Shown here: one piece after another, positions 1 through 6,508 of the stretch
How the letters are laid out: the number at the start of each line of letters is the position of its first letter
Position numbering within the stretch: the stretch's first letter is position 1
Assembly: GCA_964519955.1 (NCBI GenBank)
Contig: CAZFLM010000110.1
Location: 1 to 16,390 of the forward strand
DNA length: 16,390 bases
From: CAZFLM01 sp964519955
GTDB taxonomy: Bacteria > Armatimonadota > Chthonomonadetes > Chthonomonadales > CAJBBX01
Direction of reading: 5' to 3'
Translations under genes and position numbers: made by a program
Notes under the pieces: generated by a model
Databases searched by the model: none
Told to the model about the DNA's origin: nothing
Seen by the model: only the letters and a program-made list of their open reading frames with translations

Positions 1-50
1 CCGCCCACCGCGTCCCGAGGCGCGACAGCCATGGAGCGCGTGGGCCGTCG

Positions 51-104
51 ACGGCGACCTACCCCGGCCTTCGGCCACCCCTCCCGACGCGGGAAGGGGC
101 GTGG
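51..104 (+). repeat. 54-bp intergenic repeat, copy 1
   Basis: The 54 bases are identical to 2539-2592. The 3' half can fold: CCCCTCCC pairs with GGGAAGGGG around a GACGC loop with one bulge. Exact identity over 54 bases between two noncoding sites 2.5 kb apart points to recent spread or to conversion between copies. The class (REP-like, MITE-like or other) cannot be decided here. Confidence 0.85.
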
Positions 105-184
105 CGATGGCGTGTGCGGCTGGCTGGGGGAGAGCCGCAACGACCCGGCGCGCCGCGGAGGGCGCGCCCCACAGCGGCAACGGC

Positions 185-225
185 GACCTCACCCCGACCC
201 TCTCCTTCGCAAGGAGAGGGAGAAC
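185..225 (+). repeat. CTCTCC hairpin repeat, copy 1
   Basis: A 41-bp element with a perfect stem, CCCTCTCCTT / AAGGAGAGGG at 198-220. It recurs almost unchanged at 2413-2453 and 2684-2724, and inverted at 11721-11750. It lies beyond the 3' end of the minus-strand gene at 314-1027. Copies near gene ends suggest a role in transcript 3' ends, but no T tract follows, so it is not a standard intrinsic terminator. Confidence 0.8.
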
Positions 226-252
226 GGCAACGGCCCGGCGCGGCGCAGCCGG

Positions 253-293
253 CGTGCCTGGCCAGGCGTTGGTTGGGCGGCCGGCCAGGCACG
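253..293 (-). terminator. Possible stem-loop after the 314-1027 gene
   Basis: CGTGCCTGGCC (253-263) and GGCCAGGCACG (283-293) form a perfect 11-bp stem with a 19-base loop. It starts about 20 bases past the stop codon of the minus-strand gene. The stem is strong, but there is no U tract on the minus strand, so it may be only a 3' stabilising hairpin. Confidence 0.4.
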
Positions 294-313
294 TCGGTGC
301 GAGGCATCGCCTA

Positions 314-1027
314 TCATGCGGCCTGAGGCATCGCCTCGTCATCCGCCAGGGTCACCGCCAGCGAGACGGTCTGGATGGAGATCGGGACGATCTGCGTCTC
401 CTGGCCCGTGACCGTGCTCACGAACCGGTATGCCGCGGCATAGCAGCCGGGCGCGACGGTCACGTCCGCCGATAGGCCCGAACTGGCGCCGGTGAACGCG
501 ACGAACGCTTTCGACCGGTACTGATGGGCCTGCGGCGTGCAGTACTTGGACACGAGCGGCTGCAGCAGCAGTTCCGTCTTGACGTTCGCCGCATTGGCCG
601 CAGTCGCGGTGAAGGTGATCTTGCCGGTGCCCGCCGCGGCCGTCACGGTGATGGTGTCGCCACCGAACGAGGCGGTGGGCGGAGTTGTCGGGATGGTGCC
701 GGTCGGGTTGACCTGCAGGAACTTGCTGGCCAACGCCGCAAACACCGAGATCGGCGTCGGGTGGTAGCTCTTGCCCGACCCGGCGCGCGTCCTGGTGATG
801 CCGGCGGCGTAGGCGACCCACTGGGCCTGCTGCGTCGCAGTCAGGCTCCGATAGGCGGCCGCCGCCTTGGCCAGGCTGGCGCGCACGGCCTTCTGAGCCG
901 CCGTGCACGGGTTGCGGGGGATGACGCGTGTCCGCACGACGGCGCCGTTCCGGCCCGCCACGAAGACAGCGTTGCCGGCCTTGCCGCGGAGATCGTGCAG
1001 CAGTATTCCCAGTTCTGCTTTTGCCAT
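314..1027 (-). CDS. Conserved protein of unknown function, paralog of the gene at 1512-2180
   Basis: A 237-residue protein starting MAKAELGILL. The start has a good ribosome site (AGGAG, about 7 bases upstream on the minus strand). Residues 10-85 carry a recognisable block: L-GKAGN-VF---R-G-VVR-R--PR, then T-AQ, and then LT--Q-AQW-AYAA. The C-terminal half is rich in Thr/Ala/Val with alternating beta-like segments, a TELLLQPL motif and (K/Q)A-VAFT. It aligns end to end with the protein at 1512-2180 at roughly 40-45% identity by eye. The N-terminal GK-G-VV-----G--V-R pattern recalls small proteins such as the DUF6266 type, but I cannot claim membership. There is no signal peptide or membrane segment. 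GAGGCATCGCCT occurs at 301-312 and again at 325-336, on both sides of the stop codon. Function is not known. Confidence 0.75.
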   Translation of the reverse strand: MAKAELGILLHDLRGKAGNAVFVAGRNGAVVRTRVIPRNPCTAAQKAVRASLAKAAAAYRSLTATQQAQWVAYAAGITRTRAGSGKSYHPTPISVFAALASKFLQVNPTGTIPTTPPTASFGGDTITVTAAAGTGKITFTATAANAANVKTELLLQPLVSKYCTPQAHQYRSKAFVAFTGASSGLSADVTVAPGCYAAAYRFVSTVTGQETQIVPISIQTVSLAVTLADDEAMPQAA

Positions 1028-1511
1028 CGCATTTGCTCCTGTTCGGGCCGCCCATCGGGGGTGATGTGCTGCAAGTGTAACGGCCCGCTCTGGCCTGAAT
1101 AATCGGCTGGCGGAAGCGAGGTCATAAGGGCGATTCTGCGATTTTGTCTAACTTTGGTGGCGGCTGCCCTCGGCACCCTCCCACCCGCCGGAGCGGGCGT
1201 CCGCGGGGCGCGAATGGCCTGACTGCAGGGGTCTGCAGCCATCGCGGGGCGGGCGGCCTGCGCGCCGCTGCTGCCCATGCAGCGCCGGCGGCTGCGCCCC
1301 CGTGCACTCGCGCTGGAGCATCTGCGGACCACCGGTGGCTACCGATGATCTACCGATGCCCCAGCGATGACCGACCGATGATCCGCCCCTGCAGGGGCCG
1401 GCGCTCGCAGCCGACAACTACGGTACGTGAGGTCGCCGCGCGCAGGGCTGTGCGCCCGGCGGTCCCGCGAGCCGGCCACAAGCGCCCGCGCGGAACGGAG
1501 GGACTGGGAAG
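1028..1511. other. Divergent intergenic region between the two paralogs
   Basis: This 484-base gap lies between divergently transcribed paralogous genes and has no convincing gene. It must hold the promoters of both, but I find no -35/-10 pair or -24/-12 element that I would defend. Features present are the four phased CGATG repeats (1343-1386), a perfect CCACCGGTGG palindrome just before them (1329-1338), and two CTGCAG sites (1223-1238). Confidence 0.6.
1343..1386 (+). promoter_or_regulatory. Four 11-bp-phased CGATG direct repeats (possible operator)
   Basis: CGATG begins at 1343, 1354, 1365 and 1376, exactly 11 bases apart each time, with variable hexamers between. The period is not a multiple of three, so it is not a coding repeat. 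It matches one helical turn. Direct repeats with an 11-bp period are the known binding layout of OmpR/PhoB-family response regulators. The array ends 125 bases before the ATG at 1512, in the shared upstream region of two divergent paralogs. That it is an operator is an inference. Confidence 0.45.
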
Positions 1512-2180
1512 ATGGCGAAGGCGGTGACGAGCCCGATCGCGACAGGCCTGAGCGGCAAGGCGGGCAACGTGGTGTTCGCGCGAACGCGCAGCGGCGTCGT
1601 GGTGCGCCCGCGTTCCGCGCCGCGCGACGCGCGCACCCCTGCGCAGATGGCGTCGCGAGCGCGCATGGCCCGCGTGGTGCAGGCCTGGCGCGAGCTGACC
1701 CGGGCCCAGGCTGCGCAGTGGCACGCCTACGCGGCCCAGCAGGTGCGCACCGACCTGACGACGGGTACGGCGTGGCGCCCCACCGGGCTGGCCGTGTTCA
1801 ACGCGCTCTCGCTCAAGTTCGCGCAGGCGAACCCGGCCGCCCCCATCCCCACGACCCCGCCGGCCCGCCCGTTCCTCGGCGACGCGCTGACCGTCGCAGC
1901 GCAGGCAGCGCCCGGTGGCGTGCGCTTCACGGCGAGCGGCCCCTCGACGCCCGGGGTGCTGGTGGAGCTGCTCCTCCAGCCCCTCCGCTTCGCCCACCAG
2001 TCTCCCAAGGCGCGCGGCTTCCGCTCGCAGGCGCTGGTCGCGTTCACCGAGGGCGCGCTGGAGGCGTTCGTTGCGGCGCCGCCCGGCTGGACGATGCCGG
2101 CCTGCCGCTTCGTCTGCGCCGCCACCGGCCAGGACACGGAGTTGGCGCGGCTGGAGGCCGTGGAGGTGGGGAAGGGATAG
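1512..2180 (+). CDS. Conserved protein of unknown function, paralog of the gene at 314-1027
   Basis: A 222-residue protein starting MAKAVTSPIA, with GGAGG about 10 bases before the ATG. It shares the whole layout of its divergent neighbour: L-GKAGNVVF-R-R-GVVVR-R--PR (residues 12-38), T-AQ (about 43), then LT--QAAQWHAYAA (63-76), then IPTTPP (114-119), ELLLQP (about 155) and QALVAFT (about 177). The shared blocks run colinearly from first to last residue, so the pair arose by gene duplication. This copy is richer in Arg and Pro and in G+C. It has no signal peptide, membrane helix or catalytic motif I recognise. A guanine-run tract straddles the stop codon. Family and function are not known; a phage or structural origin is possible but unsupported. 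Confidence 0.72.
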   Translation: MAKAVTSPIATGLSGKAGNVVFARTRSGVVVRPRSAPRDARTPAQMASRARMARVVQAWRELTRAQAAQWHAYAAQQVRTDLTTGTAWRPTGLAVFNALSLKFAQANPAAPIPTTPPARPFLGDALTVAAQAAPGGVRFTASGPSTPGVLVELLLQPLRFAHQSPKARGFRSQALVAFTEGALEAFVAAPPGWTMPACRFVCAATGQDTELARLEAVEVGKG

Positions 2181-2200
2181 GGGAAAGGGGAAAGTGGGGG
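2168..2200 (+). other. G-quadruplex-type tract across the stop codon
   Basis: Five runs of three to five G (2168-2171, 2174-2176, 2180-2183, 2187-2190, 2196-2200) are separated by loops AA, ATA, AAA and AAAGT. This satisfies the usual G3+N1-7 quadruplex rule on the coding strand. It covers the last codons and TAG stop (2178-2180) of the unknown gene, so it would lie in the mRNA 3' end. Folding is a prediction from pattern only. Confidence 0.5.
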
Positions 2201-2235
2201 CGACGGAGGCCGGGGGGCGGTCGTGCGATGAATCA

Positions 2236-2317
2236 CCCGCCTGGTGGGCCTGCGGCCAACCGTCCTCCGGACGGGACGGCAACGGCGCCCCCCGGCCCCC
2301 AATGCTGGGGGAGATGG
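2236..2317 (-). repeat. Composite repeat: GC module plus CCCCCAxxATTGGGGG hairpin
   Basis: Bases 2236-2273 match the module seen complete at 2620-2670. Bases 2282-2317 are an inverted copy of the hairpin repeat at 11765-11800, 14549-14590 and 14900-14941. The order of the two parts is the exact inverse of 14549-14643, so they move or are copied as one unit of about 90 bp. It lies in the noncoding DNA after the gene ending at 2180. Confidence 0.7.
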
Positions 2318-2412
2318 ACACGGCAGCGTCAAAGACCCGGCGCGGCGCGGAGGCCGTGCCCCACGACGGCCGTGGCGGCGGGTGCCGGGCTGATGGACGA
2401 CCCGGCAGCGTC

Positions 2413-2453
2413 GACCTCACCCCGGCCCTCTCCTTCGCAAGGAGAGGGAGAAC
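2413..2453 (+). repeat. CTCTCC hairpin repeat, copy 2
   Basis: Same 41-bp element as 185-225, differing at one or two positions, with the perfect stem at 2426-2448. A degenerate CCCGGCGCGGCGCGGAGG module precedes it (from about 2336). Confidence 0.8.
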
Positions 2454-2538
2454 GACGGCGCCCCGCGCGCGAGCGAACCGAGCCGCGACTGGCCGGGCCG
2501 CGTCGGGTGCGGCCCAGAAGGAGCGGGTGCCCCCGGCA

Positions 2539-2592
2539 ACGGCGACCTACCCCGGCCTTCGGCCACCCCTCCCGACGCGGGAAGGGGCGTGG
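2539..2592 (+). repeat. 54-bp intergenic repeat, copy 2
   Basis: Identical over all 54 bases to 51-104, in the same orientation. Together the two copies bracket the pair of unknown paralogous genes. Confidence 0.85.
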
Positions 2593-2619
2593 AGTGGGCG
2601 TGTGCGCCGCCCGGGGAGC

Positions 2620-2670
2620 GGGCACCGAGGTACCCGCCTGGCGGGCCTGCGGCGAAGCGTCCTGCGGACG
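2620..2670 (+). repeat. 51-bp GC module with GCGTCC-TGC-GGACGC hairpin
   Basis: An inverted, near-identical copy is at 14593-14643 and a partial direct copy at 2236-2273. The 3' end forms a perfect 6-bp stem with a 3-base loop. It sits between the 54-bp repeat and the third CTCTCC hairpin repeat, so three repeat families are packed into 190 bases. Confidence 0.75.
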
Positions 2671-2683
2671 CAACGGCAACCGA

Positions 2684-2724
2684 GACCTCACCCCGGCCCT
2701 CTCCTTCGCAAGGAGAGGGTGAAC
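2684..2724 (+). repeat. CTCTCC hairpin repeat, copy 3
   Basis: Same element as 185-225 with the stem at 2697-2719; GTGAAC replaces GAGAAC at its 3' end. It is followed directly by another CCCGGCGCGGCGCGGAGG module (2732-2766), repeating the order seen around 185-250. Confidence 0.8.
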
Positions 2725-2951
2725 GGCCACGGCCCGGCGCGGCGCGGAGGCCGTGCCCCACAACGGCCGCGGAACTTGGTCGTCATCGCGCCAGGGATCC
2801 GCTTGGTCTCGTCGTTAGCATTCGAGAGCCGACCTTCGACGCCGTTCACTCACCACTGACCACTTGCCACTCGCCCCTCCCCACTCGCTCCCCCGCAATC
2901 CGACCGGGTTACCGCACCTGTGGTATCCTGTTGAGCGAGGGCGAGGTGCAG
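2725..2951. other. Non-repeat intergenic DNA before the sigma-54 promoter
   Basis: No gene is visible. After the last repeat module the composition becomes less GC-rich and includes a CACT/CCAC-rich stretch (2846-2880). It contains one arm of an 18-bp inverted repeat (2830-2847) matching 11190-11207, and an imperfect dyad TACCGCA-CC-TGTGGTA (2910-2925). Either could be a regulator site for the promoter downstream. Confidence 0.5.
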
Positions 2952-2952
2952 T

Positions 2953-2968
2953 TGGCACGGTTCTTGCT
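2953..2968 (+). promoter_or_regulatory. Sigma-54 (-24/-12) promoter of the polysaccharide cassette
   Basis: TGGCACG-GTTC-TTGCT matches the RpoN consensus TGGCACG-N4-TTGCW fully. The -24 GG (2954-2955) and -12 GC (2966-2967) are separated by exactly 10 bases, which is the strict spacing of this class. Transcription should begin near 2979, giving a leader of about 147 bases before the GTG at 3126. Such promoters need an AAA+ enhancer-binding activator. No activator gene is present here; the dyad at 2910-2925 is one possible site. Confidence 0.85.
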
Positions 2969-3125
2969 GTAATCCCTCATGGACAAGCAGGCTGGATGCG
3001 ACCGGGGCCGCCGGTCCGCGCGAAGAGGTCAGGGCGCACCAGTAGTGCGACAGCTCCTCCGACAGTGCCCCACGTGTGCGGCTCTCCGGCTTGCGGCGTC
3101 ATCCTTGCCATACCCAAGGTAGATC

Positions 3126-4448
3126 GTGAGTACAGCAACGCGCAGTGCAGACGTGACAGATGGCCGCGTCGAGGGCGGTGACTGCCAGGCTGCGATCACG
3201 GAGGTGCCTCTCCGCCGGAACTTCGCGTGGACACTCGCAGGCAATGTGGTGTACGCCGGATGCCAATGGGCGATGCTCACTGTCATCGCCAAGGTCGGGA
3301 CTGCTGAACTGGTGGGACGCTTCGCTCTTGCGCTCGCAGTGACAGCCCCAGCTATCGCGTTCAGCAACCTGTCTCTGCGGCAGCTGCAGGCGACGGACGC
3401 CCGGCGCGAGTATGCTTTCGGGCACTACCTCGCGCTCCGGCTGGCGGCCACGACCGTGGCGTTGGCTGCAATCTGCGGCTGGGCGCTCGCCGCCTACCTG
3501 CCGGAGCAAGCCACGGTGATCGCCGCGATGGGGCTAGCCAAAGCCATCGAGGCCGTGAGCGACGTGTACTACGGGTACATCCAGTATCAGGAGCGGATGG
3601 ATCGCATCGCTCAGTCCATGATCCTGAAGGGGGTAGGGTCTCTATGCGCCCTCTGTGCTGTCGTCTACGCGACGCACAGCGTGGCGCTTGGGGCGCTCGC
3701 GCTGGCTGCAGTATGGCTTACGGTACTGTGTGCGTTCGACCGGCGGGTCGCCCTCCAGTTGGTTGGTGGGGAATCCGAGATGCCTCGACCCATGGCGCCT
3801 AGCTGGGAGTGGCCGCGTCTCTGGAAGCTGGGACTGCTGGGAGCGCCGCTGGGCGGTGTCATGCTCCTCATCTCGCTGAACACGAACATCCCGCGCTATG
3901 TGATTGAGCGCGGTGGAGGCGAGCGAGCGCTGGGCATCTACGCCGCGATGGCCTACCTGATGGTAGCGGGATCTACCGTTGTTGGTGCCCTTGGGCAATC
4001 CGCTACTCCGCGGCTGTCCAAGCACTACGCGGCGGGCGATGCCCGATCGTACGTTCGCTTGGTGCTCAGGCTGCTTCTGCTCTCTTGCGCAGTTGGCGCT
4101 GCGGGGGTTGCCGCAGCGTGGCTGGCAGGCGGCCCGATCCTGGCGCTGCTGTACCGCCCGGAGTATGGTACCGAGTGGAGGGCGTTTGCCTGGGTCGCGG
4201 GTGCGTCCGCAGTGGGCTACCTGGCATCAACCTTCGGCTGGGCAGCGACCGCAGCCCGGTACACGGGCATTCAGCTTCCGATCGCAGGCGCCGCGACTCT
4301 GGTCGTCTGGCTTGTGTCGCCGCCAGCAGTCGGCAGACTGGGGCTCGTCGGGGCTTCCGTTGCCATCATGATGGCATATGCTCTTCAGGCTAGTCTACAC
4401 GGTGCAACTGTGGTTTGGGCGGTCGCTCGGCTGCGGCGGCGCACGTAG
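3126..4448 (+). CDS. Wzx-like polysaccharide flippase, first gene of the cassette
   Basis: A 440-residue polytopic membrane protein of the O-antigen/teichoic-acid flippase type (MOP superfamily). It should move undecaprenyl-linked repeat units across the inner membrane. Hydrophobic segments cover about residues 38-56, 62-82, 100-124, 131-147, 168-203, 233-252, 268-292, 310-345, 352-372, 384-420 and 420-436. The segment NIPRYVIERGGGERALGIYAA (254-274) with the following GALGQSATPRLSKHYAAGD resembles conserved mid-protein blocks of RfbX-like flippases. Length suits the family. The GTG start is chosen because AAGG lies 6 bases before it. It is the first gene after the sigma-54 promoter. The next start lies 109 bases downstream. 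Substrate specificity cannot be read from the sequence. Confidence 0.85.
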   Translation: MSTATRSADVTDGRVEGGDCQAAITEVPLRRNFAWTLAGNVVYAGCQWAMLTVIAKVGTAELVGRFALALAVTAPAIAFSNLSLRQLQATDARREYAFGHYLALRLAATTVALAAICGWALAAYLPEQATVIAAMGLAKAIEAVSDVYYGYIQYQERMDRIAQSMILKGVGSLCALCAVVYATHSVALGALALAAVWLTVLCAFDRRVALQLVGGESEMPRPMAPSWEWPRLWKLGLLGAPLGGVMLLISLNTNIPRYVIERGGGERALGIYAAMAYLMVAGSTVVGALGQSATPRLSKHYAAGDARSYVRLVLRLLLLSCAVGAAGVAAAWLAGGPILALLYRPEYGTEWRAFAWVAGASAVGYLASTFGWAATAARYTGIQLPIAGAATLVVWLVSPPAVGRLGLVGASVAIMMAYALQASLHGATVVWAVARLRRRT

Positions 4449-4557
4449 CCACGCGCAGGTCTCCGCCGTTCGGGTGATCAATGGTCAGAACGCTCTGCCG
4501 GACTGCGTCAGGCGCGCCACATCGCGTCCGGCAGCCGAGGCCGACCCGGAGCAAGAC

Positions 4558-5220
4558 ATGAAGGTCCGATGGCTCATACCCGAAGCATGCGTTGCTCACG
4601 TGCGCCTCCTGCGCTGTCGCATGGGCTACCCGAGGTGCACCGTAGAGACGCCCTTTGTGCATAGGAGCGCAGTACTCGGACATGGATGTAGGTTGGGACG
4701 CAATGCGGTTGTGGGCCGCGACGTGCGCATCGGCAAGCACTCGTACCTGAATGATGGGGCCATGCTGATCTCCGGCTCGGTCGGGAACTTCAGCTCGATC
4801 GGGTGCGGTGCCCAGATCGGGGGACATGAGCACCCGCTGCTGCATTTGTCCACGTCTCCGCGCCTGTACGGCTCGCGCAACATCCTGAACATCGCGGCGA
4901 CGTACGATGACCTCGCCTTGCCGCCGTCGATTGGGTCCGACGTCTGGATTGGCGGCAACGCCTTGGTTCTGCAAGGCGTCACGATCGGTCACGGCGCGGT
5001 CGTTGCTGCAGGCGCCGTGGTGACGCGCGACGTGGGCCCGTTCGACATCGTCGCCGGAGTTCCGGCGCACCGAGTGCGGCGGCGGTTTGAGGACGGCGTC
5101 GTGGACAGACTCCTGGCGCTGGCCTGGTGGGACTTGCCTGATGCGGAACTCCGGGGCCTCGCCCCATTGGTTGAAGCGGGCGCTGGCTGGCGCGACAGTT
5201 CCCGATGGGCCGAGATCTGA
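4558..5220 (+). CDS. CatB-like hexapeptide-repeat O-acetyltransferase
   Basis: A 220-residue left-handed beta-helix protein. Hexapeptide repeats run from about residue 33 to 62 (FVHRSAVLGHGCRLG and following) and again from about 125 to 160 (SIGSDVWIGGNALVLQG, VTIGHGAVVAAGAVVTRDV). H90 in GGHEHP is a likely catalytic base. The C-terminal WWDLPDAEL is typical of the xenobiotic acetyltransferase/CatB subgroup. In this setting it most likely adds an O-acetyl group from acetyl-CoA to a sugar of the repeat unit. I chose the ATG at 4558 because GGAG sits 6 bases before it. The frame is open back to 4378, but that would overlap the flippase by 71 bases and add 60 non-family residues. A drug-acetylating role is possible but less likely here. 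Confidence 0.83.
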   Translation: MKVRWLIPEACVAHVRLLRCRMGYPRCTVETPFVHRSAVLGHGCRLGRNAVVGRDVRIGKHSYLNDGAMLISGSVGNFSSIGCGAQIGGHEHPLLHLSTSPRLYGSRNILNIAATYDDLALPPSIGSDVWIGGNALVLQGVTIGHGAVVAAGAVVTRDVGPFDIVAGVPAHRVRRRFEDGVVDRLLALAWWDLPDAELRGLAPLVEAGAGWRDSSRWAEI

Positions 5221-5245
5221 GGCGAAGGTTAGCTGACTAGCGAGG

Positions 5246-6508
5246 ATGCTAGAGCCCAGCGAGACGTCCCTGAATGCACAAGGACAGACCGATCCGTGGT
5301 CGTCGATGGGGCGGGACGGACTGCGCTCGGGCTCCGACACTGAGAGGCGAGGAGTGGAGCTAGCGGACGGGTCGGTGAGTGCGCGTCGCAGTCTGCGAGT
5401 GTTGCATGTGATCGGCCGCCTGGATCGTGGCGGCACCGAGAACTGGCTACTGAATGTAGCGCGGCACGCATCGTCAGTGCGCATGGCGCTATCGGTGGCG
5501 ACCACACGCCCCGGCGCGGGAGCCCTTGATGGACGGTTCGCCGCGCTCGGAGTGGAGACACTGCGATGTGCCGGACACCACGGCGTCCTTGGGTTCGCCA
5601 GTGCGTTCCTGGCCCAGGTGCGCCGCCACGGCCCCTACGACGTCGTGCATAGCCACGTAAACGATTTCAGCGGGATCGTCTTGTGGCTGGCCGCTAGGGC
5701 CGGAGTACCAGTTCGGCTGGCGCACTCGCACAGCGACCGGTGTATGATCTACGAGGCTTCGCCTCCTACGCGTAGGCTGTACTTCCGGCTGATGCGCGCG
5801 ATGGTGCGCCGATACGCAACAGGGGGTCTTGCGGCGAGTTCCGAGGCCGCCTCCTCGCTCTATGGCAGCGCTTGGCTCGACGATTCCCGATGGCGCATCC
5901 ATCGATGCTCACTTGACCTGGCGCAGTACCAGGTGCTGCCGGACAGACGGATCGTGCGCACCGGGATCGGCGTACCGAGCGGCAGTGTGCTCCTCATCCA
6001 TGTCGGCCGTCTCGTGCCGGCGAAGAACCACGCATTCCTGTTGCATGTGGCCCAGGAGGCCATCAGGTGCGTCCCCTCTGTGCACCTCATCGTCGTGGGT
6101 GACGGTCCGCTGCGCGCAGAGACCGAGCGCCTGGCGCGCGATCTCGGTATTGGCGATCGTGTAGCGTTTCTGGGCAATCGAGACGATGTGCCGGCGCTCC
6201 TGGCCGCGTCCGATGTGTTCGCCTTGCCTTCCGTGTACGAGGGCTTGCCTGTGTCGCTGCTAGAGGCTCAGGCGACAGGGCTGCCATACGTGCGCTCAAC
6301 GAGCGTCACCGGCGAGGTCGACGCAGTGCCCGGCCTGGGGCACGCGCTTGATCTTGGGGAGCCCGCGACGCGGTGGGCTGACCGCCTACTAAGGGTCGCC
6401 GAGACCGGCAGGACGCGAGACGTGTCGACCGCCTATACGGCCCTTGCCGGCTCTCCGTTTGACGTGCGCGTTGCGGTTCAGTTGCTGCGTGCGGAGTACG
6501 GCCTATGA
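5246..6508 (+). CDS. GT4-family glycosyltransferase, EpsF-like
   Basis: A 420-residue GT-B glycosyltransferase. The N-terminal Rossmann domain begins with RVLHVIGRLDRGGTENWLLN (51-70), the pattern seen in EpsF-type EPS transferases. HSHVNDFSGIV follows at 135. The C-terminal domain has VGRLVPAKNHAFLL (253-266), VVGDGPLR (283-290) and the E-x7-E motif E332/E340 in YEGLPVSLLE. It should add a sugar to the lipid-linked unit on the cytoplasmic face with retention of configuration. The start is uncertain: the ATG at 5246 has no good ribosome site, and the first 45 residues look unlike the family. ATG 5306, GTG 5354 and GTG 5375 are in-frame alternatives. Its stop overlaps the next gene in ATGA. 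Confidence 0.88.
   Translation: MLEPSETSLNAQGQTDPWSSMGRDGLRSGSDTERRGVELADGSVSARRSLRVLHVIGRLDRGGTENWLLNVARHASSVRMALSVATTRPGAGALDGRFAALGVETLRCAGHHGVLGFASAFLAQVRRHGPYDVVHSHVNDFSGIVLWLAARAGVPVRLAHSHSDRCMIYEASPPTRRLYFRLMRAMVRRYATGGLAASSEAASSLYGSAWLDDSRWRIHRCSLDLAQYQVLPDRRIVRTGIGVPSGSVLLIHVGRLVPAKNHAFLLHVAQEAIRCVPSVHLIVVGDGPLRAETERLARDLGIGDRVAFLGNRDDVPALLAASDVFALPSVYEGLPVSLLEAQATGLPYVRSTSVTGEVDAVPGLGHALDLGEPATRWADRLLRVAETGRTRDVSTAYTALAGSPFDVRVAVQLLRAEYGL

Larger units (their letters stand above)
1..313. other. Intergenic repeat island without a convincing gene
   Basis: I see no credible gene here. The open frames overlap in several phases and have the low-complexity Arg/Pro/Gly composition expected from GC-rich noncoding DNA. 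The stretch holds one copy of the 54-bp repeat (51-104), one copy of the CTCTCC hairpin repeat (185-225), two degenerate copies of a CCCGGCGCGGCGC-type module (about 143-175 and 231-250), and an 11-bp inverted repeat (253-293) next to the end of the minus-strand gene. Confidence 0.7.

Noticed and set aside
198..220. CTCTCC hairpins as rho-independent terminators
   Set aside because: The stems are strong but none of the four copies is followed by a T tract. Their repetition in the same form points to a dispersed repeat instead.
1080..1160. Sigma-70 promoter for the 314-1027 gene (TTAGAC, 18 bases, TTATGA on the minus strand)
   Set aside because: Both hexamers are several mismatches from consensus, and AT-rich words of this kind occur by chance in the only AT-richer part of the gap.
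1718..1733. Further TGGCACG matches (for example near 1719 and 11413) as sigma-54 promoters
   Set aside because: They lack GC exactly 10 bases after GG and lie inside coding sequence.
1350..2420. Long minus-strand and other plus-strand open frames over the 1512-2180 gene
   Set aside because: GC-rich DNA leaves all frames open. Only the 1512 frame aligns with the paralog at 314-1027 and has a ribosome site.
4378..4557. Upstream ATG for the CatB-like acetyltransferase
   Set aside because: It would overlap the flippase by 71 bases and add 60 residues without family resemblance. The ATG at 4558 has GGAG at the right distance.
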